Positions 10,757 through 22,631 of a DNA stretch of 64,000 nucleotides are shown one piece after another. Source of the DNA: Pseudovirgaria hyperparasitica (taxonomy: Eukaryota > Ascomycota > Dothideomycetes > Acrospermales > Acrospermaceae); the NCBI RefSeq assembly GCF_010093815.1, contig NW_022985562.1, positions 620,001 through 684,000 of the forward strand, in the 5' to 3' direction. The translations under genes were made by a program, and so were the position numbers. The notes below the pieces were generated by a model. That model was not told the DNA's origin and made no database searches. It was given only the letters and a program-made list of their open reading frames with translations. Each line of letters begins with the position of its first letter. Position 1 is the first letter of the stretch.

Positions 10757-12509
10757 ATGGGCAACCAACCCTCGAAAGGAGACAAGAAGGGCGGAGAGGA
10801 AGGTATGGCCACACCAATAGACAGGGCGAACTACCCCTCGTTCAGCAAAAGCGACACGAAAGAATCCTCCCGCTCTTTCAGAAATTCTATCAGGAGTAAG
10901 ATTCCTGGAAAGATAGCAAGCCCGCGAGCTTCTACCACCGACCTCCAAGATTCTGGGCAAAGCAGCGGTCCTGATAGATCAGACACAGCTTCTGTCACTA
11001 GCGGAAAGTCTAGCAGAAAGTCACACCGCGGCTCTTCCTCTTCATTGAAACAGGATTTAAGTGCCGATGAGCTCGATGGTTCACGAGCTGGGGATGACGA
11101 TCCTCAACGCCCACCTTCGCCCACACAATCCCACTCTTTGGGACATGGCCATAACGCCGTCGATCAAGCGAAGCGTTCGGGCGAAGTAGACCAAGTCTCA
11201 GAGGCACCCCCCAGTGGAGTGCGTCCTCCGTCAACCGCCCAGCAACAACCAAAACAATCAATCCTCCAAAAGAAAGACCAGCCTATCCCAAGAGCGCCAG
11301 AGTCTTCTTCGAAGGATACAACGCCAGCACCGATGGAGCTAGCCTCCTTAAAGTCAATAGACCTCGATGATATGATCGCAAGATTGCTAGACGCGGCCTA
11401 TGCTGCAAAAGTCACGAAGACAGTCTGCCTGAAGAATGCTGAGATATTTGCTATCTGTACGGCTGCACGCGAGATGTTTCTATCGCAGCCTGCTTTGTTA
11501 GAGCTTGACGCACCTGTCAAGATAGTAGGAGACGTGCACGGTCAATATACCGATCTCATTCGTATGTTCGAAATGTGCGGGTTCCCACCAAGTTCGAATT
11601 ATCTGTTCCTTGGCGATTATGTTGATCGCGGCAAACAAAGCTTGGAGACCATACTACTGCTCTTGTGCTACAAACTCAAGTTTCCGGAGAACTTCTTCTT
11701 ATTACGAGGGAATCATGAATGTGCTAACGTGACTCGAGTCTACGGCTTCTACGACGAGTGCAAGCGGAGATGCACCGTCAAAGTCTGGAAAGCCTTTATC
11801 GATACTTTCAATTGCTTGCCAATTGCCTCTATCGTAGCCGGGAAGATTTTCTGTGTTCATGGAGGCCTGTCCCCTAGTTTGTCTCACATGGACGACATTC
11901 GACAGATCGCCCGACCAACCGATGTTCCGGATTATGGCCTACTGAACGACCTGTTGTGGAGTGATCCGGCTGATATGGAGACCGATTGGGAGAGCAACGA
12001 GAGAGGTGTTAGCTACTGCTTTGGGAAAAAAGTCATAATGGAGTTTTTGCAGCGACACGATTTCGATCTCGTCTGTCGTGCCCACATGGTCGTTGAAGAT
12101 GGTTATGAGTTCTTCAACGACCGCATCTTGGTAACTGTATTCTCTGCGCCGAACGTATGTCATATCTCTCCTATCGATAAGACTTTGGCTAACATCGTTG
12201 AGCAGTATTGTGGTGAATTCGATAATTGGGGGGCTGTGATGTCAGTATCAGGAGAATTGCTCTGCAGTTTTGAACTCCTCAAGCCTCTCGATTCGAGTGC
12301 ATTAAAGAGTCATATCAAGAAGGGGAGAAATAAACGTCAAAGCATGCTGAACAGCCCAGTACGTACAAAGTCCGCAGAGACGGTTGACTCGGTGTTGGAT
12401 TCAACTAGTCATGAATTCAACTTCGAGCAACGCGATCTTGTAAGGCACCATGTATTATATCACTAACATCGCGCTACAGCCGGCGAACCAGTATCCTCAA
12501 AGCTACTAA
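10757..12509 (+). CDS. ppz1: Ppz-type serine/threonine protein phosphatase
   Basis: This is a predicted 543-residue PPP-family phosphatase of the fungal Ppz group, regulators of cation homeostasis, cell integrity and cell cycle. The start MGNQPSK is an N-myristoylation signal, as expected for Ppz. Residues 1-195 are Ser/Thr/Pro-rich and probably disordered. The catalytic domain follows with GDVHGQ, GDYVDRG and RGNHE metal-binding motifs and FCVHGGLSP. The best model uses exons 10757-12358 and 12480-12509, with an intron starting GTACGT and ending CTACAG, giving the short tail [14 protein letters not shown] that fits my recollection of Ppz endings. A competing reading frame runs past 12358 and could give a longer tail (see findings). 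The leader upstream is unusually long. Confidence 0.93.
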
Positions 12510-13421
12510 CCTTCCGTGTGACAGGATATCGGGGACGCAAGGGAAGGCAGCAACATCATCTTCAGGCAACCCCCGAAAGACTCACCTAGAATGCGCACTA
12601 CATCACGAGTCACCCTTAAGCGTTACAATCAACACGGGGGGACTCCACAGAGGATAAATTTACGGAAGACAATTCTCGAACAGACGTCGCGCGTGCCAGA
12701 CGATAACGCGCGATTCCGAGTAGCTAGACCAAGGAAGAGATCCGTTGTTATCACGTCATCTGCCGAAACTCTTCTCGAAGACTTAGCTCGCAACAGGTCG
12801 ATAGACAGAACAGAAACAGATAACAGCACGACAACAGACCTTTCAGAATATCGTACGAAACTGGACTGGTGGTTATCAAAGGTTCCTCGGCTTCCGTCAT
12901 CTTCAAACGACGACTAGACAAACTGAGGGTCATTTACGAAATTTCCACACCAGGAGTTGGGGAGTGTACGCTGATGCAATTAGTGCCTCATGTGCGCAGT
13001 TGTTTGGCATTTTTTGTCTATCTCCACATCGGCGTTCAATACGGTAGATACTTGGTCACACATTGTCGTGCGTCCAATATGGGTTCCTCTTTTATCTATT
13101 CATCAGCGGTGGTTTAGTGTACAAGTTTGGAGGTAACAAATATGCCAAGCTTTACTCTAGAAGTTGCAAACAATAGTAATATCTTGAGCACACTTACCTG
13201 TTCCAATACGGCGCATCAATACTCATTCAAACTCCATTATCTCAATCTTTTCCAAACGTAAATAACGTGCAATCGCTACGTGTAACACATGTTGTTGAAG
13301 ACAGCCTAGCACGTGATTGGCTCGCTTATGACCGCCGGAATTCCGCCCACTCAAGTTCTGAAAATCGTTCTGTCAAGCTCATCGCACGACGACGACCAAC
13401 TTGCTGCGCGCACTCGAGAAC
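12510..13421. other. Ppz 3' flank with an extra in-frame open block, then S2 promoter
   Basis: Bases 12525-12917 stay open in the Ppz frame and look protein-like (arginine-rich, ending in SSSNDD). They may be an alternative Ppz 3' exon or transcribed non-coding sequence. From about 13000 to 13420 is the presumed promoter of the ribosomal S2 gene, with a CACGTG next to ATTGG at about 13311-13320. Confidence 0.45.
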
Positions 13422-13529
13422 GTAAGTATTCGTTCAAGATACACTCACCTAGCGAACACTTCAGAGCTACTATACCATACAAGTTTCAAAAAGGACTGCG
13501 CGTTTGACTAACCTTTCATCTGATCACAG
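13422..13529 (+). other. Probable 5' UTR intron of the ribosomal S2 gene
   Basis: A strong donor GTAAGT begins at 13422. A branch-like GACTAAC followed by ATCACAG ends at 13529, 41 bp before the S2 start codon. Introns just upstream of ribosomal protein starts are common in filamentous fungi. No transcript data are available here. Confidence 0.45.
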
Positions 13530-13570
13530 CGCCCCACCTCGACAACCCAGCAAAATCACAAATCGCGAAT

Positions 13571-14572
13571 ATGGCCGACGCTGCACCCCCAGCCCGTGGA
13601 GGATTCGGAGACCGTGGACGTGGAGATCGTGGCCGTGGCCGTGGTCGTGGCCGTGGTCGCCGCGGAGGAGGCAAGTCTGAAGAGAAAGAATGGCAGCCGG
13701 TTACCAAGCTTGGCCGTCTGGTGAAGGCTGGCAAGATCAAGAGCATGGAGGAGATCTACCTACACAGTCTCCCCATCAAGGAGTACCAGATCGTGGATTT
13801 CTTCCTCCCCAAGCTCAAGGACGAGGTCATGAAGGTGCGTGAACAGTCTAGCAATATTCCAGCACCCGGCAGTCAAGACTACGTCAAATGTTGTTATACG
13901 CCAGAGTTGCATGTAGAGCGCGAACTATGCTCCATCAAGTTCAATGGGTTGAAGGACATGATTATTTGAATGCTGGCTTACTCAATTGCGTGAACAGATT
14001 AAGCCTGTACAGAAGCAAACCCGTGCTGGTCAGCGTACCCGCTTTAAGGCCATCGTTGTTATCGGTGACTCCGAAGGCCACATTGGTCTTGGTATCAAGA
14101 CATCCAAAGAAGTTGCCACTGCTATCCGCGCAGCTATCATCATCGCTAAGCTCGCTGTCGTCCCGATTCGAAGAGGTTACTGGGGTACCAACCTTGGTGA
14201 GCCACACTCTCTGCCAACCAAGGAGTCCGGCAAGTGTGGTTCCGTCACCGTCAGAGTAAGCAACCCGCCTCAACATATCATTGTGCGCCAATTCGGCATG
14301 CTAACATGAACCAGCTCATCCCTGCACCTCGTGGTACCGGTCTCGTCGCTTCACCCGCCGTCAAGCGTCTGCTTCAGCTCGCTGGTGTCCAAGACGCCTA
14401 CTCCGCCTCCTCCGGTTCGACCAAGACGCTTGAGAACACCCTTAAGGCTACCTTCGTCGCGGTCACAAACACATACGGTTTCCTTACTCCTAACCTATGG
14501 AAAGAGACCAAACTCTCACGCAGCCCGCTCGAGGAGTACAGTGATGTGTTGAGAGAAGGCAAGAGATATTAA
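13571..14572 (+). CDS. rps2: 40S ribosomal protein S2 (uS5)
   Basis: This is a predicted 259-residue component of the small cytoplasmic ribosomal subunit, near the decoding centre. The exons are 13571-13834, 13998-14255 and 14315-14572, all in phase 0. The N-terminus has the usual RG-rich tail ([17 protein letters not shown]). The core has [16 protein letters not shown], then after the first intron [17 protein letters not shown] and [18 protein letters not shown], the S5 double-stranded RNA-binding fold. The last exon has [20 protein letters not shown]. Codons are strongly biased to C endings, as in highly expressed genes. The first intron is long for this window (163 bp) and has identical 11-bp sequences at both ends. 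The second (59 bp) ends GCTAACATGAACCAG. Confidence 0.97.
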
Positions 14573-15683
14573 GCGACAATAAAAGGAGTCACCGTTTCTT
14601 CTGGTATTGCATGTTGGAGGCGAGATGAAGGCAAATAGGTCTTATCTGGTCTCTGGGAGAGCTGTTTCTCTACCCTTAAAATAAGCTCGAAAGAATGCTA
14701 AATCCATACCGTTCATAATTTTGACTACCTGGTGCGCTATTGATTTCATGAAGAACAGGAAACTTTGCTTGTACTTTCGTCAACTGTGGCAGGTTGCTCT
14801 GGGAGGAATTGTCCCAAGTGCATTTGAGTCTCGACAGTCCGTAGTTCGCAAACCTAGGTGTGCGGTCAAGACGTTGTTCCATGTGAGGACGATCACGAGC
14901 AAGACTCTGCGTCCCATTCCGCTGACACTGCACATTGTATGCATATAGACATTCCCTCCTTCCGCAGCTAACACATGTGATACTCTCACCACGACCTCGC
15001 CTTCTGCTCACATCTCTCTATAACCTGCATCCTGTGGCCCTTGACGTGGCATTCCAGGCTCGTATTGGCCGTCTATCTCATATATGCCCCTGTTCACCGT
15101 AAACACACTTGTCAGCTGTACTAACCACCTGTGAATGGACAAGACGTAATTTTGTGGACATTAAGACGTTGCTACGCACTGAACTATCAATATAGACCGA
15201 TCATCCCTGAACCGGCCACTATGTGAAATACTACTATCACTACCAGTACACCAACAACCTCCTAGAGGCCAATCGATTACAGACTGTGCTTATGATTCCC
15301 ACAGGAACATTGCAACCAATCCACGGCTTATGAGCACCAACCCTAAGACACCCCTGAGCCCCGGTCCTGCGGCATATACCTTCCACGGCTTCGATCTGCC
15401 TTCATGAAAGTCACGCTGGGAAGGATGCCACATCACCAACATCTCATAGGAAATACATGATTTGTATTGAACAGGAATTGCCACCTCTAGGGCTGCAATT
15501 CGGATATTCTTTCCCCGTGCTACGACACTGCCCAAAGCACATCTCTGAAGCCTTCATCGCATACCACGATGAGATGGCTCTCTCCCAAAGAATTGCCTTT
15601 TTATTTCTCAGAACTGTACATTTATGCCCTTGTTAAGCCCTGACCATTTGTGCCCGTCCCTCGCGTTTCGTCGACGCCGTGTG
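14573..15683. other. Intergenic, no supported gene
   Basis: This holds the 3' flank of S2 and about 1 kb more. A minus-strand frame at 15290-15535 ends in a hydrophobic stretch (GLRGVLGLVLISRGLVAMFL), but it has no clear start or splice partners. I do not call it. Confidence 0.5.
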
Positions 15684-16010
15684 TCAAACTTGCTCGACCC
15701 ACTTGCTCCCCCCTTTACCTCCACAAGCCTCAATCCTCGACGCCTGCTGCGAAGAAACCGGGAAGTTGTGATTCTTCTTGCTTGTGCATGATCGCTTTCT
15801 TCGGGATCTGTTTCGGATCCTTGCGAGTCGTCTGTGGCGCAGGATGCCCCAGATGAGGATTACGTAGATATAGAGTGTGGCGAGGACAATGACGCTTCTG
15901 AGAAGGATCAGGATCGGAGATGCGGGTCGAGCAGGTATGCTGAAGATTATCTGGGACTTCTCTGGAGGGTGGCGTTGGTGGTGGTAGGGGTAGAGATTGG
16001 GCGGCGACAT
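15684..16010 (-). CDS. Small hypothetical membrane protein
   Basis: This predicted 108-residue protein has one clear hydrophobic segment at about residues 32-55 (PILILLRSVIVLATLYIYVI) followed at once by a very basic stretch (RHRRLARIRNRSRRKR). This is the layout of a single-pass membrane protein with a cytosolic basic tail. The ATG has a good context (CAAAATGTCG). No family is recognised. The C-terminal third is less protein-like, so an intron may change the end. It could still be a chance frame. Confidence 0.35.
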   Translation of the reverse strand: MSPPNLYPYHHQRHPPEKSQIIFSIPARPASPILILLRSVIVLATLYIYVILIWGILRHRRLARIRNRSRRKRSCTSKKNHNFPVSSQQASRIEACGGKGGSKWVEQV

Positions 16011-17319
16011 TTTGGGTTGTGAGCACGAGTTGCCGTGGTTGTTTTGTCAGGTCGATGGGTAACTGGGGTATCAAGCTCAGAGATAATAATGTATGTTGAT
16101 GAACTGAAAACAAGGGTTTCACGGTTGTGAATAGGGAATACCGTGGCGGGTTGTTCGGCCAGACAAGTAAGCCGCCCGGCACTGAGTGAATGATCGGCCA
16201 CGAACAGCACTCTGGCAAGTGCTACACTTGTCACATACTATATGCCCTCATACTTTATTCTTAATCTTGGAATGATGTGTCTCGTCCTCCATATGCATAG
16301 GTGAATGCTCTATGATCCATGGTGCGTTTTCTAAAAATCTGCTCCTGGACTGTTATCTGTTCCTCTGTCTCACGGTATGGGTGAGAAGAACAGCGACGTG
16401 TGCTTGTTACAATTATACTAAGCAAGAACATATCGGTTATGAAACTACGGGAGCTCTGTGGGTTGTTCTCGCACTTGATGAGTATCTCACGGCTCACTAC
16501 ACGGAGAAGATGAGAGGACATGGTGCGGACATAAAAAGTGGATAGAGTCCAAGATCGAATATTTAGAAGCAAAAGCTGTTCAATTTATGGATGAGATACT
16601 TTGAATGATGTAAATAGGCTGTACATCTTGCGTTGTGACAGTCTTTGTATCTGATGAAGGAATCCGACTGTCTTTCGCCGCATCATGACAAACGTTTAAG
16701 CATCTGATCCTTTCGCCCAATCACCAGCGCGCACCTGATCGTATCATATATACACAGGACGTGGAGTCGCGTTGGGTCTTCTCATTCATAGTGATGATAG
16801 GCGTGTAGTAGCAGTAAAGTGCTAAGCAGAGTCTGGGAACGACATGTGTTGAGTCAACAACGAAGAGCGCGACTATGCCGAAATTCATGGTAGTATGTAG
16901 TAGACGGGAAACAGTAGCTTCGAGAGCGACACTGCATATGTTACCTCATATGGATACAGGGTAGGAACAAGGGCATCCTTGGGCGAGAGAATTTTGAGGG
17001 AATATGAGCTTTATCGAGAGTGATGCATGTTAGAGGGAGGAGTGTCTCGGCTCTCGAGACATGAACGAAAACCAACAAGTTCAGATATGCCTACCACCAT
17101 ATGACCATGGAAAGGGGCCGACGCGGAGGGAGATAAGGAAGTGAAGTTTCCACGTCGCAAAAAACCGAAGTAGTCAACATTAGAAACGGCTCGTTCGAGA
17201 GACAACCTGGGACGAAACTATTTGGAGATAAGGCTGAAAAATGCGCATGTTCATAGAGCTGTGTAAAAAAAGTCGAGCTACAATGGCTAATGTCACCTAT
17301 TTTCACATTGTTCAGCTCA
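16011..17319. other. Intergenic, no supported gene
   Basis: Only scattered short frames are present. A minus-strand frame at 16261-16572 has no motif. Composition is mixed, with no repeats or transposon ends seen. Confidence 0.5.
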
Positions 17320-17330
17320 CCCCCCCCCCC
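17320..17330 (+). repeat. Eleven-base C homopolymer
   Basis: Eleven consecutive C residues in an otherwise unremarkable gene-free stretch. Confidence 0.9.
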
Positions 17331-18176
17331 TAATGTACGTGTCAAACAAAGTCACCCTTTCATCCCAACCCTTTATAAACGATCCAACTTTGAGTTCTTC
17401 CAGTTCTCACACTTCGGAGCCATAGTCTAGTGGTGCCACAACGTGAAAAAAAACTCAGTTCGTCTGGTTTCTCAAGTATCTCCCGGTTCAAGCCTCGAGT
17501 TATGAGTTTTTGTTTTGCGTTTCTGTTCGCGATTTTTGTTGGACGTCTTCTGATCTAGCCCGGGTTTAGTCTGGGACAACTTTCATTTTGCGTGCATTGT
17601 CACTCGTCCTGGTGTTATGCAGGCGAGTGTAGAACTCTGATATTCTCTCGCACATATGATTTTAGCTTTTAGGATGATTATTTCTCCACTTCGATTCCTC
17701 AATCTGAGCACGAGAGGCACGGTTGGGTCAGAAATCAGCAGCCGAAACGTGATGATGTGTCCGTTGAGTCCGTGACATGCGGTAACTTCGGCACTTAGAA
17801 TTCACTTCACACTTTACCAGCCTGGTCCTAAGAGTCACTAAACCTCGCATGTTCTGTTATACAGGCCTTTATATACTGAAGCAAACAACTGTGTTCGTTC
17901 ACATGCTCTCTGACGGTTTTCGGGGGGATGGCCAAGTCGTAGTACTGGTTGTCTCCTGGCAGTGCCACTTCGGATGTCATCCTGGAGGAAGTGAGTCCAG
18001 ATCTCACCTCGTAAACGTCGGTTTTTGGATTCTTTCCGGATTTGGCGATAGTAAGTCCTGACGCCGTATTGTCGTTCTGGATACTCTTTTCCCGCATCTA
18101 TTGCTTCTTTATCACGCCTTTACATCACGATGCACGAGGCTGGCTACAAACAGAGCTCACGCAGAATGTACAAGTA
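17331..18176. other. Intergenic with a tRNA-like relic
   Basis: Bases about 17418-17505 contain an A-box-like TAGTCTAGTGG and a B-box-like GGTTCAAGCCT at tRNA-like spacing, but no acceptor or T-stem can be formed. The rest is the 3' flank of Tad3. No gene is supported. Confidence 0.45.
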
Positions 18177-19535
18177 TCAAACATGAAATTGGTCCGCTAT
18201 ATCCAAGGAGTTGTCTTCTACTTCTATGGGCTCCCATATCCAAGCTAGCATTTTCCAATTCAGTTCGGCCGGTCTCCAGAAGATGCCGTACTTCAAACCG
18301 CTGTCGGCGATCATACCTCCTGTCAGAGGCATGCGTCTCTGGAAGACAATACGGCGAAAACGGGAGTGTAAAATCGCCATGGAGCACATTACACATGGCT
18401 CATGCGTAATGTAGATGTCTAAATCTGTACAGAGATATCCTCCAGCGGCGATGTTGTCGAGACTGTGTACACGTCTTTCGATGTCTCCAATCGGATAGTC
18501 CAGGAATACGCTCGAGTTTTTGGAACAGCTCGGCTGTTCTTGGCTTAAGCTGCCGTGTTTCGAGTGTAGAGCGTCTTGTTTGAGCTGCTCTGCTCGAAGC
18601 CGTTTCTGCGCAACCAGCGATATGGCTCGCTGGACGGCATGCACCATGACGTTACCAGCACCTTCCTTTGATCCCTGGCTTTGCCAGCGAGCATCAGCTG
18701 CTATAGCCACGACCTTTTCAACTTTATCGGTGCGATCTACAATCACGCAGCCAATTGGCAAGCTCGATCCATTCTCGTAAGCTTCGTTCGCGACACACTC
18801 TGCCAGTGTGAGAGCAGCACCAGAAGATTTGACAATTTCGGCTTCGTTGTGGAGTACCATGCTGGGATGCGGTCCATAAGGATTCGTATTCTTGTAAGAT
18901 ATTGGCCAGTATTGGACACTCCACTCGTCTGCTTGCTCACTGGAAGTTGGAGCATATGCTGGTACTGGAAGAGTAACCAAGACTAATGGGAATCCGGAAT
19001 CGGAGAACGGGGGCTGTGATGAGAGGGCGTTCGACAATATTCCCTCTGTAATCGATGATACCGGGCAGACGACGATGTATCGAATGTTTTCGAGGGTGTC
19101 GAATTGGTTCCCATTTGCGTCGCTGTAACCAGAGGCCATGCTAAACTTGTTCAACACATGGATCGTGAGGAAGTCGTATTTTGCAACACGCTTGATATGC
19201 TGTATGTCTATGGTATTCAGATCAGGGACGACCGCTCTGACCGTGCTGCCGAATGATCAACGAAACTGTGTTCAACAGTGTCATAGTGGCTTACTTTAGA
19301 ATTCTACTGGAGTATTGCGCTGGTACGGCTAGTGCATAGACATCTACTGCAGATTTCTGAATATAAGGCATTTACTTTTTGCAGAGCACTTACAAGTTTC
19401 TGATTTTGCTTTGACTTCGGCACGTGTTTTCAACATGCGTAAGGTTCCATCTTTGACTTGGACCGAACCAAGACTGCCTAATATGCTCACGGGGTCGCTG
19501 GGCAGAGCATTTTGCAGAATCTTTTCTTCGCCCAT
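18177..19535 (-). CDS. tad3: tRNA adenosine deaminase subunit Tad3 (ADAT3)
   Basis: This is a predicted 420-residue partner of Tad2, together converting adenosine 34 to inosine in tRNA anticodons. The exons on the minus strand are 19535-19394, 19346-19295 and 19245-18177. The introns are 47 and 49 bp, and the joins give KSETLDVYALAVPAQYSSR and SRILNTVRAVVPDLNTI, matching the ADAT3 N-terminal region. The deaminase zinc motifs are VMHAVQ in the first position and HEPCVMCSMAILHSRFRR in the second. The catalytic glutamate of true deaminases is replaced by valine (HAV), which is diagnostic of the Tad3 structural subunit. The start MGEEKILQ is the only ATG that gives the conserved N-terminus. The gene is divergent from the permease. 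Confidence 0.93.
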
Positions 19536-20329
19536 ATCATGATGCGGGTTCAGATGTCTGTTACTGTGCAAAAAAGCATGTAGCATGTACGAAACCTGGA
19601 AAGTATTAGCTAGAGCCTAACCTGACTGGGCCAAGTCTGCCAAGGAGATCTTTGAGGCTCTAGCAGACCATACCCGTAACGTGAGAACGTCAGACTAGAT
19701 TGACAGAGCCTGATTACGTCAATCCCTAGCTTTGCGTCAGAAGAAGCGCTCATCAGCCTCAAATTAGGCGAGTCAGCGGAGTCATGTTGGACGAGATTGA
19801 AAAGCCGGCCACAGATAAGCCAAGCCAACGGGCTTACCGACTCAGCGCCATCTCCATCTTCATTTTGTGGGGTCGGGTAAATGAGCATAGGCAGGCTAAC
19901 TCCAACTCCCGGCGTCTCTTCGTATCAATCCCACGCCCGTACCAATGCGATCGCACTCTGGTTGGTGGCTCGCCCGGCGCAGCTATCTCTGAGCCCAGGC
20001 GTAGGGCTTGAGTCGAGACTCGGGAGCTAACACCTGGACGGAATCACCAAATTCTTTCAAGACTACATGTATCCCTTAGTGTCGCGCGTTGATCGTCGTT
20101 GTTAGTGCTCGCCATTCTCGTACAAAAGATTCGAAGTTTAACCAGAATCATTACCATCTGTTGCGCGGTTTTTACTGAGGTATGTGCGGTCTACCGTCTC
20201 ATGCAGGACGCGATTAAGATCTAAACAATAAGCACGCGATAGTAGAATCAGACTGACCCTGAACAGCCTGGCCCATCTATGTTGCGATAGTAGACGTATT
20301 AAATTTTACGGGCAGTTCAGGCAATTAGC
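19536..20329. promoter_or_regulatory. Divergent promoter region of Tad3 and the permease
   Basis: About 794 bp between outward-facing genes. No convincing open frame; no single element can be named. Confidence 0.5.
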
Positions 20330-22056
20330 ATGGCGTCACACGAGGACCTAGGCCACATGGCCACAAGAAAGAGCTCCGTTGGCAACAAAGGTGTTGTCGA
20401 TACTCAAGCTGATGCTGCTTTGGCGAAAATGGGATACTCTGCCGAATTGCCTCGAACCTTGAGCATGACGAGTATCCTTGGACTGTAAGTTTTACCTATC
20501 TTAAAATGGACCAGGCCAACACTCATGTGCGCAACAGCTCATTTGCAATCATGGCCGTACCTTTTGGACTTAGTACGACTATGTATATCACTCTAACCGA
20601 CGGACAATCTGTCACTATCCTTTGGGGCTGGGTCATTGTCTCATTGATCTCCCTCTGTATCGCCGCATCCTTGGCTGAGATTTGCGCCGTGTATCCTACT
20701 GCTGGAGGTGTTTATTACTGGAGTGCCATGCTTGCTACCAAAGAATGGGCCCCTATTGCATCCTGGATTACTGGTTGGCTGACTCTGGTCGGCAACTGGA
20801 CTGTCACGACCAGCATTAACTTCTCGGGTGCGCAACTCATTCTATCGGCCATAACTCTATGGAACGAAGACTTTGTGGCAAATCAATATCAGACCGTGCT
20901 CATGTTCTGGGCCGTAATGCTGATATGTATGTGTGTTAACATTTTTGGAGCAAGATATCTGGACCTTATCAACAAGATCTGTATCTACTGGACTGCGGCG
21001 AGTGTGATTATCATTATGATAACACTTCTAACAATGGCCGATACCCGGAGAAGCGGAAAGTTTGTTTTCACTCATTACGATGCTTCTAAGAGCGGATGGT
21101 AAGTTTCATACAGGCCATAAGATTGAAGGCCGATGCTAATACATTACAGGCCTCCCGGGTGGGCGTTCTTCGTAGGACTACTGCAAGCGGGCTATACTCT
21201 TACTGGATATGGAATGGTCTGCTCCATGTGCGAAGACGTTCAAAACCCGCAACGAGAAGTCCCGAAGGCCATCGTACTTTCGGTCGCCGCTGCTGGTGTG
21301 ACAGGAGTTATATATCTCATTCCAATTCTGTTCGTACTGCCCGATGTTCAGATGCTCCTTGATGTGGCCAATGGTCAGCCAATCGGTTTGCTTTTCAAGA
21401 CTGTGACTGGATCTGCCGCAGGTGGTTTCGGTCTTCTCTTCCTCATTCTTGGTATCCTCTTCTTTGCTGGAACTGGTGCTCTTACGGCGGCTTCACGATG
21501 CACTTATGCTTTTGCTAGAGATGGAGCCATTCCTGGATACGGCCTCTGGAAGCGGGTCGACAAACGTTTCGATATCCCACTTTGGGGTCTCGTGCTTTCG
21601 ACCGTAGTAGACTGTCTCCTGGGACTCATATACTTTGGCTCTTCGGCCGCGTTCAATTCGTTCACCGGTGTTGCAACTATTTGCCTAAGTACTTCCTACG
21701 GTCTTCCAATTCTAGTGAGCATTATACGAGGGCGCAAGGCAGTCAAGAATTCTACATTCTCGTTGGGCAAGTTCGGTTTCGCTATCAATGTTTTCACTCT
21801 ATGCTGGATCAGTCTTGCCATCGTGTTGTTTTGCATGCCAGTCAGTCTCCCAGTTGAAGCGGCAACTATGAATTATGCAAGCGTTGTATTCGCTGGCTTT
21901 GCAGCTATCTCAATGGCTTGGTACTTCATCCATGGCCGAAAATCGTTTGATGGGCCACCGGTCCCGATAGATGTAGATCCAAGCGAGATAGCAGTGGTAA
22001 AAGGTATGACGCCTGTGCAGAGTAGCGGCGAGCACGACCCTATCAAAACAGCGTGA
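20330..22056 (+). CDS. Amino-acid/GABA/choline-type permease, APC superfamily
   Basis: This is a predicted 540-residue plasma-membrane or vacuolar transporter. The exons are 20330-20484, 20538-21098 and 21150-22056, with introns of 53 and 51 bp. It has about twelve hydrophobic segments. The signature region PTAGGVYYWSAMLA and the amphipathic loop CEDVQNPQREVPKAIVLS are typical of the fungal Uga4/Hnm1/Bat1-like family (amino-acid permease 2). The soluble N-terminus (about 45 residues, up to ELPRTLSMTSILGLSFAIMA) also fits this family. Substrate could be GABA, choline or other amino compounds and cannot be decided from sequence. An Aro80-like regulator lies 17 kb away, too far to infer control. 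Confidence 0.92.
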
Positions 22057-22631
22057 TGAAGGATTGTATATAGTATATACTCGTACTTTAAGCGCTTGTC
22101 AAATACTTCTTCTCTTGACAGGCGGGAAACATAAGTGTCTAATTGTGTGTTCCAGTCTTCCTGAGTTTTACCATTCCCAGCATGTAGTAGTGCAGTCTAT
22201 AACTACGTATCCCATGGGTTATATAGACTAGATACATGATGTTAAGTATGCAATTGAGGCACTGTAGAGGCGTACGGCCTAACCAGTACAGCTCTAGGTT
22301 TGTACACACCTCAGGCCATATTACTCAGGCCTGAGCTCATACTACTACTATTTTATCACCAAAAGATATGTGGTGTTATCTATATATTAAGTATAGTCAC
22401 AATTCTAGGCGAATTTGTAAGGTACTCCTTATCTACAGAATTCACTTTGTAGTAATCCTATGGATCTGTGCTCGTGTGGCGCACCATAGCCCCGCCACAT
22501 CTCTAAACAGTAACCTCACTTTATAACTGGTAATCAAACTTCACCTAAAAACCCTTCAAACTTTGCCAGCGACCACAACACATGCGGCACAGAACTACGA
22601 TATCCAATCCCATGGGACGTTGTTGCCCTTC
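22057..22631. other. Intergenic between permease and WD40 gene
   Basis: AT-rich 3' flank of the permease, then a more CA-rich stretch before the WD40 gene. The palindrome-like CACACACGCAACGTGTGTG (about 22655-22673) lies just after this stretch, inside the first intron of the WD40 gene. Confidence 0.5.

Noticed and set aside
12440-12479. A 40-bp Ppz intron (GTAAGG to CTACAG) retaining the VRTKSAE segment
   Set aside because: It would also reach the short tail, but the longer GTACGT intron gives the ending I associate with Ppz proteins and a more usual intron size.
17418-17510. tRNA-like A-box (TAGTCTAGTGG) and B-box (GGTTCAAGCCT) at suitable spacing
   Set aside because: The seven bases before the A-box do not pair with the bases after the B-box, and the T-arm has only two or three pairs, so no cloverleaf forms. 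At most a degraded tRNA relic.
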